Source: Sweltsa coloradensis (lineage: Eukaryota > Arthropoda > Insecta > Plecoptera > Chloroperlidae). From it: a stretch of 64,000 nucleotides of DNA. Numbering within the stretch: position 1 is the stretch's first letter; every line of letters begins with the position of its first letter. Below are positions 10,195 through 21,307 of the stretch, piece after piece. Under the pieces are notes generated by a model that was not told where the DNA came from, searched no databases, and saw only the letters and a program-made list of their open reading frames with translations. The stretch is from the NCBI GenBank assembly GCA_024449915.1, contig JAMZAV010001056.1, positions 372,001 through 436,000 on the forward strand. The letters run 5' to 3'. A program made the translations under genes and the position numbers.

Positions 10195-10760
10195 CTCCGT
10201 CAACAAGACAGAACACTTGAAGTTCAGTGGATCTCCAGCCACTGTCAAATTCTGGAGAGCAAAAAAGCTGACTTTTTAGCCAAAAGCGGCACCAAAAAAG
10301 ATCCCCCACCAGCTCTCTCTGATATTTCACCATTGTAAAAAGGGAAATTGGCTTGTTCATGGAAAAGGTCTTCAAAAACAGAACAGAAGAGGCTGCAGCA
10401 ATGAAATTATGGTTTGATGAGATCAAAAAAGGGCCAGTCAAAAAGTGGTCTCGTAAAACTGCCACAGCCCAGTTCCGACTTGCAACTGGCCATGACACCA
10501 TGACACCATCTGAACAGATTCAACAACACCACCGAACCGGCCACTTGTAAATTATGTACCGGTACTAATTTCGAACCCCAAGACAGAGCACACCATTTAA
10601 GGTGCGCCACACTTCAGAATGGCATTGACTCCCTGCCCAGTGCCCAATGATATTAAGCAGGTTAGAGAAAGAAGCTATTTTATACTGGAGCAAGAAAGAA
10701 GAATGGCTGAAAAAGCCCCTCTCTGCACAGGAAAAAAAGAGAACATTGATATTTCTGGTG
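10195..10760 (+). pseudogene. Second decayed copy of the LINE RNase H end
   Basis: Pieces in different frames match the copy at 2038-2520: QWISSHCQILESKKADFLAK (RNase H), then [20 protein letters not shown] and TGHD, then a Cys-containing tail. At least two frameshifts and several stops separate them. It reaches further 5' than the first copy. Confidence 0.75.
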
Positions 10761-10799
10761 GTTGAACATATTCTTTATAGAATAAAATTTTGCTTTTCA

Positions 10800-10862
10800 A
10801 GAATCAATTGGGGAGGGGGGGGGGGCGATCACACCTACTGCTCCCCCTGGATCCGCCACTGC
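10800..10862. repeat. G-run followed by a hAT-like terminus
   Basis: The reverse complement of 10841-10862 begins CAGTGGCGGATCCAGGGGG, a form typical of hAT-type nonautonomous ends. The opposite end was not found; a G run at about 10810-10825 may be part of the same element. Confidence 0.4.
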
Positions 10863-11288
10863 AAGGGGAACTTGTTTGGTTGGGGTGATCCAACTTTTGT
10901 TAGTGGGAGTTTAACAAAAGTTGAGACACTCCTTTTTAGTTCAAAGTCCTTTATTTAAAATAGAAACGTTAAAGGTTTTGTAGGTTTTTTTTGTTTGTTT
11001 AACATCACTAGTAGGCCTACCACTGCACGCCTAGAGCCAATGATCAAATCTTTGGCAGTACGAATAATTTTGCACTATTATTACATTTACAGCTGACCGT
11101 ACCAATATCCGCGGCCAATTTTTAAAGCTTCTACAAATTAAACCATTAGGCTAGCTAGATCAAGAACTTTTGGATGCCTTTCCTGAGTCCAGACCTTTGT
11201 AGACGAATCTGCATCTGTTTCATAATTGTGCACAGGTCTATTAAAAATTGATCCCATAGGCCTATGTTAAAACTCTATTAGGAGTTTA

Positions 11289-13301
11289 CAGCCACTCCGG
11301 CTTGTCACGGATGTTACATTTCACTCTTTATAGAGCTAAAAATCTTATATTAACTAATTAATTGTAATGTTTTATACTGAAACAATTGTGTTTACACACT
11401 ACCTACCAGAAGGTGAAAAAGATTTTTAAATGAATTGTAATTTTTAGATATATTGAGTGAAATGTGGTGTCACGGATGTTACATTGTTTGGGAAGTGGAT
11501 CCCGGATCATCATCAAAAGTAGAAAATTCAGGTCCCGGGCCCAGACAGCTACATTTCCATATACATAGAGCTTATCCATGAAAGATGAACCCTTATAATC
11601 ACCCATTCATTGTTTTAAAAATAAATGATATTAATTGTTATGATTTTTTGTGTGCGTCACGGATGTTACATTGGTTTTTGTCACGGATGTTACACACACT
11701 TTGCCGTGCCAGTTTCTAACCATTTTCAATTTATATTACTATGTTATTCTTAGTTACAAATTCAAGCACTCCTTATCTATAGTATCTAAAATTTTTGGGT
11801 TCAAATTAAAATTGTAAAATAAAATAAATGCGATGTTAAGGAATTGCTGAGGCTGGTGCGGAGACAAGTTTAGACGCTAGCATTCTGGTTTTTCTGGGTA
11901 AACGGTTTATAACACTGTTATCAAATTTCACACTATTGGCAATAAAGAATAAATCTATGCTATCCAGTAGGCCTACGCGTATTTCTTAATTACCCAATTA
12001 ATTGATTTTGAATTAAAATTTAGTGAAACACCGAAATTTACTCCATTTGGTCATTTATTCCAAGTAAACAGATTTTTTTAACTCAAATATGCATACTGAA
12101 TATCAACGTTTAAATCAATGTGAACGCGTAGGTGAACTTGTTTTATCTTAAGATAAACGGTTTGGTGGGAATTTCCAGAATTGGAATCCTTGTTTTGGAT
12201 TTCTTTTTTTTTCCACGTTTTGGACTTTGGCCTATGTCTGGCAATGGATTTTTAAGGCTTAATTATTGCAACCAATTGCGGATATAAATATAAATGTACT
12301 TTAATAACATCCATGCAAAATTTGGTAATGATATTACCAACCGTTCAGCAGAAATCATGAACACCTGAGTGCGCGCATTTGAGTTGGGCCAAGCTCGGCT
12401 CTTAACTCTTTAACGTATTTCCTTTGTTGTATAATATAATTATAGTTTTCCAATATGTTATGTTTTATAAATGTTTACATAAAACTTAGAAAAAGGTAGG
12501 GTAGTGTTTGTTTATAATAATACAAACTTTTACAAACATGTAATAGGCTACAAATACTATCGAAGTTTGAAATAACAGTGACAAGGACCAAACATGTCCT
12601 GTATTAAAAATCTAGACAAGAAAAAGATTAGGCTACACATCAGCAATTTTATTTTTAAATAAACCCCTTCAATCCAATTGATTGATCATATTTCAAGTGT
12701 GTGACCACATCACAATCTTTGAACAACATCCGCGACATGTAACATCCGTGACACGTAACATCCGTGACATGTAACATCCGTGACACTATTTCTCAGAAAT
12801 GTTTAAAGCTATGAACACTTAAAACATGTTAAAGGTTAGCCTCCAAGTACATTGTCAACATCACCAACTTGTAGCAAAATATAAGAACTATTATACACCA
12901 AAAAACAACTTATTTGCCTTTATTGTCACGGATGTTACATCACAAACATGATTACATATATTCATTAATAAAATGGTGTGATATAATTACATAAAGACTT
13001 GAAAAATTCACAGTTAAGATTCTTCACACATAAACTTAACTTATGAACTGCTTAAAATGGAGGTACCAGCTTATTCTTTAGAATACCAGGCTGCCAACTT
13101 TTTGTAAAAAAATCACCTTCCACTTACACCAACAAAAGCTATAATTTCAATGGCAAATACAGACTAATAGTTATTTTACAAAAAAAAAACTATTTTTGGT
13201 TTCATAAAATTACATGCATCATCTTTCTAATGGTAAAAACATTTTTTTTTATTTAATTTTTTGATTTTTTGTACTTTTCCCCTTTTGAGCCGGAGTGGCT
13301 G
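11289..13301. mobile_element. Word-array DNA element, family C (4-bp TTTA duplication)
   Basis: Inverted ends CAGCCACTCCGGCT (11289-11302 and 13288-13301) are bounded by TTTA on both sides (11285-11288 and 13302-13305). Eight copies of TGTCACGGATGTTACA are present: 11303, 11468, 11655, 11679 and 12924 on the plus strand, and three in a tight inverted cluster at 12738-12785. A ninth decayed copy is at about 12725. The body (2013 bp) is AT-rich with no convincing reading frame. Same architecture as families A, B and D, but the word is different. Confidence 0.85.
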
Positions 13302-14480
13302 TTTAGGACTCTATTCCATCACACTTTTTTTCAGGCTAAGGGCCCACAACGAGCGGGTATTACGGTGTTTTCCAGCTCCCTTTGTAGATATTTAGGACCA
13401 GTAGGCTACCCATCACCGTCGCAAGAAATTGTTTTAGTTAGGCCTATAAGAAATCCGATATCTGATTGGTTAGTAATGTTTTACTGGCCTGTCGTAATGA
13501 AATTATGGTAGGGCCTACCTACTCCTTTTGATTGGTCGGTCGTAAGGATTAATTAACGTTTAATTGGTTCTTACTCCTTCGTAAGAATTTTGTTGTTGTT
13601 AAGCTCTATAACAATTTCTTATGACTAAAACAAAAACTATTTAACACGTAGGCCTAGCATTAGTCCTATCCCCTTTTCAATGCAATAACAATTCTTATGA
13701 CGATGATGGGAACTGGGCCTTAGGTTCGTGCTAAGAGCCGTGGTTTTACATAATTTTGTTTGCACGACCCTAGCCTAGATAAAAAGTGTGATGGTATAGC
13801 CCTACTAGAGTTTAACCGGGACCAAAAAGTTAGAAGCCTAGTAGGCAGCACGGGGCTTAAGCCGGCCGCGTATTGAGACAGAGGCCTGAGTGGGGCAGTC
13901 TTTGCCTAGGCCTAGCACAGAGCTGTGAACCTACAATGTCATTGAATTTGGAGACTAGGCGTAGCTTATCAGACTTGGGTCTGATATGCGGCGCCCCATT
14001 GAATAACATTGTTTGCAGTTTTCTAGCCTAGAAAGGCCTACAACATGAGCTGTGCCTGTGCTGCGCTCAATATGCGGGCAATTTTAGTGTTAGCGTATGG
14101 CCTAGAGGCCTAGGCCCCCTACCCTGCCTTCCAAATGTAGGCCTAGGCCTAGGTCTATGCATCTAGAAATTGCCAAACCTCATAGACCTAGCCCTAGGTT
14201 ATTGTAAAACTTTATATTGTTTACTGGTGTTTTATTGTGTGCATGCAGGAATAAAATAAATTGAATTGAATTGAAAGCCCTCAGCTAGGTTGTAGAGCTA
14301 AACCGGAAGAATGTTTAGTAGCCTCCCTAGGCCTAGGTACTCTATCCATGTTGGTGAGGTTATGTAAAACACAAAAAGCTTTGTTACAAATGCCTGTATA
14401 GGCCCACAAGGTAGGCTAGGTCTGAGGCCTGTGGATGCACACGGTGAAAGATTAATAATACATAGATATAGCGAAAGGGC
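13302..14480. other. Noncoding stretch rich in TAGGCCTA motifs
   Basis: No coding segment was seen. The word AGGCCTA recurs many times between 13,890 and 14,170. TTCGTAAGAAT/ATTCTTATGA words near 13580-13700 hint at a small decayed inverted repeat. Confidence 0.45.
14215..14276 (+). repeat. Non-LTR retrotransposon 3' tail
   Basis: Ends in GGAATAAAATAAATTGAATTG followed by further ATTGA units, the kind of short tandem 3' tail left by CR1/L2-like LINEs. Only the last 60 or so bases are recognisable. Confidence 0.5.
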
Positions 14481-14490
14481 GAATACTTAC

Positions 14491-14625
14491 ACTTTTGTTA
14501 TCAAACATTTAAATTACAATATAATTGAATAAACTGGCACTATCTAAACATTTCATTTCACTTTCAGCATCAAAACAAACCAACTGCCGCCATATTGAAT
14601 ATTGACACGGGCCGAAAACGAAGAT
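14491..14625 (-). promoter_or_regulatory. Candidate noncoding first exon/promoter, YY1-like ATGGCGGC
   Basis: On the minus strand AATATGGCGGCAG (around 14583-14600) is a YY1-type element of the sort found at housekeeping start sites. Its ATG opens a frame of only seven codons, then a stop. About 100 nt downstream is a consensus donor, AAAAGT|GTAAGT, at 14490. This would serve as a 5' UTR exon spliced to the acceptor before 6573, making it a KAT2 first exon. The splice is not demonstrated by the sequence alone. Confidence 0.35.
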
Positions 14626-14935
14626 CGACTAGTCGACTAGTCATTGCGACTAGTCGAATAAAGCGGGGCTTTATTCGAATATGTTGATATCGTCAAAGTC
14701 ACGGGAGTTTTTCCCGACTATCCAAATCAACGTAGTTTAATAGATCTTTGATCCAAATCGAGAATCACAACACATTATTACAAGCACTTTAGTGCAAAAT
14801 GTGACACCAACAATGCTCCAAGATGAGTTCTTAGTATTTAATTATGAACTAAAATATCTAACACGTCCACACCATACCCCAAATTCAACACAAAAAAATT
14901 AGCAATTTTCCACTCACATAATATATCTCTTATTA

Positions 14936-17900
14936 CTAGAAAAACGCCATAGTCGTTTTAAGACGAGTGCGTGAGCTATATGTTTAGTACCCTGTACTCG
15001 GTATCATTCCCTTTTCTCCTCCTATACATAAGACTGGATATAGACAACGTTGGTATTTCCTCCCTAGCCTATCATAGGCTAGAGTGGCGCATTATAGCCA
15101 TACAGTTGACGCGCCCTTATAACAAATAAACTCAAAACACTGTCATTTACAGCCTACCAATGTATCAATCAACTTGTTATGAGATGTTTCCCGGGGTATT
15201 CAAAAACATTATTATTTTAAAACCATGGACATGTACATGGACACCCCTATCGGGTATACATACAAGGGCCCAACCGTTACATATCACAAATAACCCAAAA
15301 AAACAGATGACAAATAACAAATAACAATTTAAAGCATAACATAAAATCCCCTTTAAATCATCTAAAAACGGGGTTTGCCCTTTTCCTAGTTAGTTTTGGG
15401 TAATGCCCTCCAAATACCCTAAAAGTGGGGGGAATACCTTTGGTTTTAACCCATGGGCCGGGGAAAAATTTTGTAAGTTTGGATAGTATTTTTAAAAAAA
15501 AAAAAAAACATGTTTTTAAGTGCATATAAGAAATGTAGTTTATATTGTCTACATTTTTGACAAAAACAATGGAAAAAATACCAGTACGAAAACCTGTAAA
15601 GATTGCGGGGGTTTTTCTCGATCCCCGCGGGCCCCGGTTTTATGGGGGTGGGTTTCCTTGGGGCGTGCCCGTTCGTTCACGTTCCCCTTGGGGTTTCTGC
15701 TTTTTCCAGCCCGACAAATAAAAAAACATTTTTTTTTTCAAAAAACCAAACCCCAAATTTTCGTAAAAAATAAAATTTCCTTTAAAAATTCGTAGTCTAT
15801 TTTATCTACCCTAGCAGGTGAATTTTTTGGATATTTGGGCTGTCCCCAAAAATTTCACGGGGAAACCCCCACAATCCCCTTGGTGACCCGGTTTTTTAGA
15901 AAAAAAACCCGCAAAATTTCTTTAAAACCCCTTCGTAATTTAGCAATTACAGACATTTTCAAAATTTTTTCTAGACGCCCCTCTTTAATTGAAATTTTTG
16001 GGTTAATATTTGGGTATCCCGAATACCCAAATATAATTTTAAAATTAAAATTTAAAAAAGGGTTTGGGGGAATATACGAATAAAAACTAAAAAAAACAAA
16101 ATTCAAAAACAATTTACGGAATAAATTAAAACACTTTTTAATTTTTTTTTATTTTATATTTTAATTTTAACCTCCAAAATTTTAAATTTAGCTATAAAAT
16201 TGCAAAACTTTAAGTGAAAAAGAATCAAAATGACCATAGAGGTAAAATTGAGGGTAGACGTTACATAAATAAATAATAAAAGAAAAATAAAAAAAAAAGG
16301 AAAAAAAAATTTTTTGGTTTGCCATTTGGAATTTAGGGGGGTTAGGGGTAAATTTTTTTAGGGAAGGGGCCCAAATCCTAAATCACCTGTAGAGTATGCC
16401 GTCACCATGCCAAATTGCATGCTTATATACTAAAAATTAAGTATTTTGAGGATATCCCTTATTGCACAATTCAATGTTAAAATAAATGCTGTTTCACGTT
16501 GGTAAAATTAGTTATTGTGTTCAATATTAAATATCATAACGTAGCGTTATTATTGGATGGAGGCGGGAGCGAGGGGTTTGCGAGCGAAGCGAAGATTCCA
16601 TTTTACTAAACTGGGAAAAAAAAAATTTTTGGAAAAAGTTTTTTTTTTTTTTTTTTTTCTGTATTTTTTTTCTGTTTTCCCCAACGATTCCCGGGGTAAA
16701 CCCATAATTCCCCATTTCGATGAAAAATTTTTTGGTGCCCTTTGAATCCTGAACTTAGAACTGCAACGTTTTTTAGGGGCCCCAAACGGAAAAATTATTC
16801 TTTATGAAAATCGCAATTTTACGATTTTTTTCGATTTTTTAACAAATTTATTCGATTTTTAAACCAACCTTTCATGCTATCCCATTTTAATGATTTTTGG
16901 GACAGAACCCCCTTTTTTTTATGAATTAAGATATTTTTGTGAAATTTTTAAACGCAAATTAAAAAAAAATTTACATAAAAAAACGAAATTTTAAAAGTTT
17001 TTTTTTTTTTTTTTAAAAAAGTTCTTTGCTTTTAACCCTACAGGGTTTATTCCATTTAAGGGTTTTTTTTGAAGAAAAATTAATTTTATTTAATTATATA
17101 TTTTTGTTTAAAATTTTAGCGCAATCGGGGAAAAAATATTTTCTAAAATCGCCCCAATTTTTTAAAATTTTTTTTTTTTAAAAATTTCGATTTTTAAAAA
17201 AAAAATGAAATTTAAATTTTTTTAATTTTAATTTAATTTTTTGGGTGAGGTAGCGAGCCGGGGGAGCGAGCGAAGCGAAAGATTCCCTTTCACTACAAGG
17301 AGAAAAAAATCCCGGGGAAAGTTTTTTTTTTTTTTTTTTTTTTTTTTTTCGTTTTTTTTTGTATTTTTGTCTGCGGGTTTAAAACGATTCCGGCTAAAAC
17401 CCCATAAATCCGATTGGGGATGAAATTTTATGGGGGGGCCTTCGAAATCTTTTGAAATAAGAACTGCCCCGTTTTTTAACGCAATCGAAAAATTATTTCT
17501 CATTGGAAAACGCCCTTTTACGATTTTTTTTTTTGATTTTTAAAAAATTTTTTTCGACTTATAACTCCTAAAAAGCTTTATCCGATTGTAAAGATTTTTT
17601 TTACAGAACCTTAATTTTTTTAAAATTTTATATATCGTGGAAATTTTAGCGTAATTTGGAAAAATTTTTTCTCATGAAAATCGCAAAATTTAAAGATTTT
17701 TTTAAAATTTCCCTTCCCGCTTATAACACCTACATGTTTTATCCCATTATAATATTTTTTTACAGAACCCTTAAAAATTTTTAAAAATTAATATATTCGT
17801 GTAAAAAAATTTTGCGCAATCAAATAATTATTTTTATGAAAAAAATTTTAAAATTACATTTTTTCCTTTTTTTAAAAAAAACGAAATTAAATTTTTAAAA

Positions 17901-20007
17901 AAAAGTTAAAATTTTTTTTTTAATTTGAATTTTTTTTTAAAAAAATTTCAACAAAATTTTTTGATTTTTTCAAGAACAAAGAAAAAACCGCAAAACACCC
18001 CAAAGGCAGCTCAATTCACCCAATACCTCATCCCAAAAACCGGGGGGGGACTTTGGGGTTTTTTCCCAGGTTTTAAAAAAAAATTCAACTTAGTAATGAT
18101 TTTTTTCCCCAGAACCCAAAAGAAAAAAAACGCATAACCATGGCAAATCAATGCACCAAAAATTTTCGCTCATCCAACAACGCCCCGGGGGGACTTTAAG
18201 GTTTTCCAGTATTAATTTGTTTAATCATTGTAATATTCAATAATGTTTTTACAATGGAAATTTGTTATTATGACGGCAACAAGCATTGTATTTTTAAGGC
18301 TTGATGAGCGACCACGTCGAAATTTTTACCAACTATTTTTTTTAAAATCAGGGATTTCTTGGTGCATAGATTCGTTATCAAATCGCAATCCGTCGAAGAT
18401 GACACTGAAAAAAAAACGGGCGAATTTTAAAATGTGGTAATTTCTAAAATTGGGTGAGCGTACGAGGGGTTAGCGAGCGAAACGAAAATTCCATTTTTAC
18501 TAACATGGGGAAAAAAAATCCGGAATGTTTTATTTTTTCTTTTTCTTTCTTTCTGTTTTTAGTATTGTGTGTCGGGTTTGGGCGATTTCCCGGGGGAAAA
18601 CCGATACTCCAATTTCGATGAAATTTTTTGGGCCTTCGAAATTATGGGAAAAAGAAACTGCCACTTTTTTGAGCGCAAACGAAAATTTTTTCTCATTAAA
18701 ATCGCAATTTTTCGATTTTTTACGATTTTGGATGAGAATAGCGAGCGAAGCAAAGATTCCATTCTACTTCACTGGAGAAAAATCCGGAATTTTTTTTTTT
18801 TTTCTTTTTCTCTTTTTTTGTATTTTTGCTGTTTTTTCCACGATTCCGGCTAAACCGATACTCCGTTGCGATGAAATTTTATGGAGACCTTCGAAATCTC
18901 TGAACTTAGAACTGCCACTTTTTTTGAGCGAAATCGGAATTTTTTCTTAGGAAAATCGCAATTTTAAGATTTTTTCGATTTTTAAAAATTTTCTTCGACT
19001 TATAACACCTACATGCTTTATCCGATATTAATGATTTTTCCCACAAAACCTTTACCTTTATGAATTAAGATATTCCCTTGTAAAATTTTGAGCGAAATTG
19101 AAAAAAATATTTATCATAAAATAAATATTTTACGGGTTTTTTCTTTTTTAAACAATTTTTGATTTATAACACTTACATGCTTTTCCGATTGAAATTTGTT
19201 TTTTTTTTAGAACCTTATTTTATGAATTAATATATTCGTGTTAAATTTGGTGCATCGAGAATTTTTTTCTTAAAAAAAATCGCAATTTTAACGATTTTTT
19301 TGAACAATTACGATTTAATTAAAACAAATGTAAAAAATTAAGTCATTTTTTTATTTATTTAATTAATTTTAAAACATTTCAACTAATAATGATTATTCCA
19401 CAGGAACAACAGAAATTCGCATACACATGGCAGCTCAATGCCAAACCAAATTCGCTCATCCAACAACGCGGCGGGACTTAAGCGTTTTCCTAGTAAAAAA
19501 AATTCTTCAACTTATAACACCTACATGATTAAACCGATTGTAATGATTTTTTCACAGAACTTAATTTATGAAATTTAGTATTCGTGTGAATTTTGAGCAC
19601 AAACGAAAACTATTTTTTATGAAAATCGAAATTTTATGTTTTTTTCCTTTTTTAAAACAATTCTTTGACTTATAACACCTACATGCTTTATCCTATTGTA
19701 ATGATTTTTTCACAGAACCTTAATTTTATGAATTAATATAACTTATTTGTGTAAAATTTGTGGGTAATCGAATTATTATTTCTTATGAAAATTTCAATAT
19801 TGCGATTTTTTTCCTTTTTTAAATTACGATTTATTAAAAAAAATTTAAATTTAATTTATATTTTTTATTTAATTTAATTTAATTTAAAAAAATTCAATTT
19901 AGTAATGATTTTTTTACAGAACAACAGAAAATCCGCATAACACATGGCAGCTCAATGCACCAATTACTCTCATCCAACAACACGGTGGGACTTAAGCGTT
20001 TTCCTAG
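14936..20007. mobile_element. 5.07-kb inverted-end DNA element with internal repeat arrays (family E)
   Basis: The left end CTAGAAAAACGCC and the right end (reverse complement CTAGGAAAACGC) are flanked by TA on both sides. The right terminal about 100 bases occur three times: about 18115-18212, about 19403-19495 and 19915-20007. A second module, containing GCGAGCGAAGCGAAGATTCC, recurs at about 16571, 17262, 18467 and 18738. TTATAACACCTACATG recurs at least five times. No transposase frame is visible, so this seems nonautonomous or badly decayed. Its left 250 bases match the small element at 1933-2735. Between 15.2 and 18.4 kb the copies have abnormally long A, T, C and G runs. Confidence 0.75.
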
Positions 20008-20009
20008 TA

Positions 20010-20726
20010 CAGTATAATATTATTCCACATTACATACATGCAAAGAAAGCTCATAAAACATTATTTCTCTTCACTAAACGTGCATTGCAGTGATGTTGTC
20101 CGCCACTGTTTTCTTTAGACCATGGGCTGGTCTTGACCAATGACCAGCCGAGATAAATTGGATGGGACGGGTGGACAAAACGGGATGAGATCGATTTCAG
20201 GAATAGCAATCGGCCATCTTGAACGGGTGAACGTGGTCGTGGTCACGTGGTAGTGGTACACAAACACTCGTCTGGTCCCGTGTCGTGGACGGGTGGAACT
20301 CAGGAATAGCCCAGCAGCAGGCCTATAAGACATTAATTCAGTTCGGTTTAACTAAAACGGTTCCAGTAATACGATACGTTTATCACGGAAATTTAAACCC
20401 GGCTAAAGTTAAACCGTTTTAACTATATCGCATTGTTTATCACCATTAGTTCGAACGAACTCTTAACTCGAATTAGTTGAACCGTTTTAACTTGTGATAA
20501 ACACAGTAAGCCCTAGCCTTTTCCCCCGGGAAGGAATGTTCGTATCGCAAACAAAATTCAGATACCTGAATACTCCCGATTATGACAGTACTATTTCAAG
20601 ATCATTCTTAGACCCATGAAGTTTGGGTGATACTTCGAAAACACCCCAACTCTTGCTGTATAAGGTGCATACGTTTGTTGTTAGCGCACCGCTGATTGGC
20701 TGCGGTGCCCGAACGGTCACATAGAT
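20010..20726. promoter_or_regulatory. CpG-richer stretch with YY1-like, CCAAT and E-box motifs; possible promoter
   Basis: On the minus strand TTCAAGATGGCCG (about 20207-20222) resembles a YY1 start-site element. CACGTG occurs near 20245 and ATTGGTC/GACCAAT near 20139. The phrases GGACGGGTGGA and CAGGAATAGC each occur twice. From 20340 to 20510 the word GTTAAACCGTTTTAAC and TTTATCAC/GTGATAAA copies form partial inverted repeats, which suggests another small element. No coding exon is recognised. Confidence 0.3.
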
Positions 20727-21303
20727 GAGGGGCTCAGAAGCAAAGTGGACCAACCCACACTTTTTTTAAAATAGAGTTAGGTGCATTTCTGTATAACTCA
20801 CATTCAAAATAATATGGTAAAACGGACCAACCTCTCACCGCCACCGTTAACACGTATCTATAAAGAAAACTGTTGGACCAACCTAAAATCATGAAAAAGT
20901 TTCAGAGGCAAAGTGGACCAAGCCACCAAATGTTTGTTATTGTCTGCTGCATCTTCGTATATTTTACCAGGTGAGTTTGTAATGATAAATTCGTTGTTTG
21001 TTAACATTAATAATGATTTAAAGCATGTACTTAGCACATTACAATCACAAAATGATTTGGACCAAGCCACAAGATAAATTTAAAATAACATAATTGTTGA
21101 GAGGCAAAATGGACCAACCACTTTGATAAGGTATTTCCTACTGAAGTTATGAATCTTTAATAAATTTCAAGATGTGATATTTTAAGTTAATTTGTTAGGA
21201 AAGCAATAGACTGCAATCCAAACCTAACAGTTTAAGCTGCATTTTATAAATTATCTCAGGAAGAAAATTGTGTGGGTTGGTTCACTTTGCTTCTGAGCCC
21301 CTC
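20727..21303. mobile_element. Word-array DNA element, family D (4-bp AGAT duplication)
   Basis: The 34-bp terminal inverted repeats (20727-20760 and 21270-21303) begin GAGGGGCTCAGAAGCAAAGT and differ at one base. AGAT flanks both sides (20723-20726 and 21304-21307). Words of the type AARTGGACCAAC/G recur inside at about 20742, 20820, 20873, 20912, 21055 and 21105. At 577 bp without a reading frame it is a MITE. Confidence 0.87.
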
Positions 21304-21307
21304 AGAT

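Noticed and set aside
16527..18950. Several 60-140-codon frames rich in Phe and Lys
   Set aside because: Produced by long T and A runs in the family E element; no domain and unreliable consensus.
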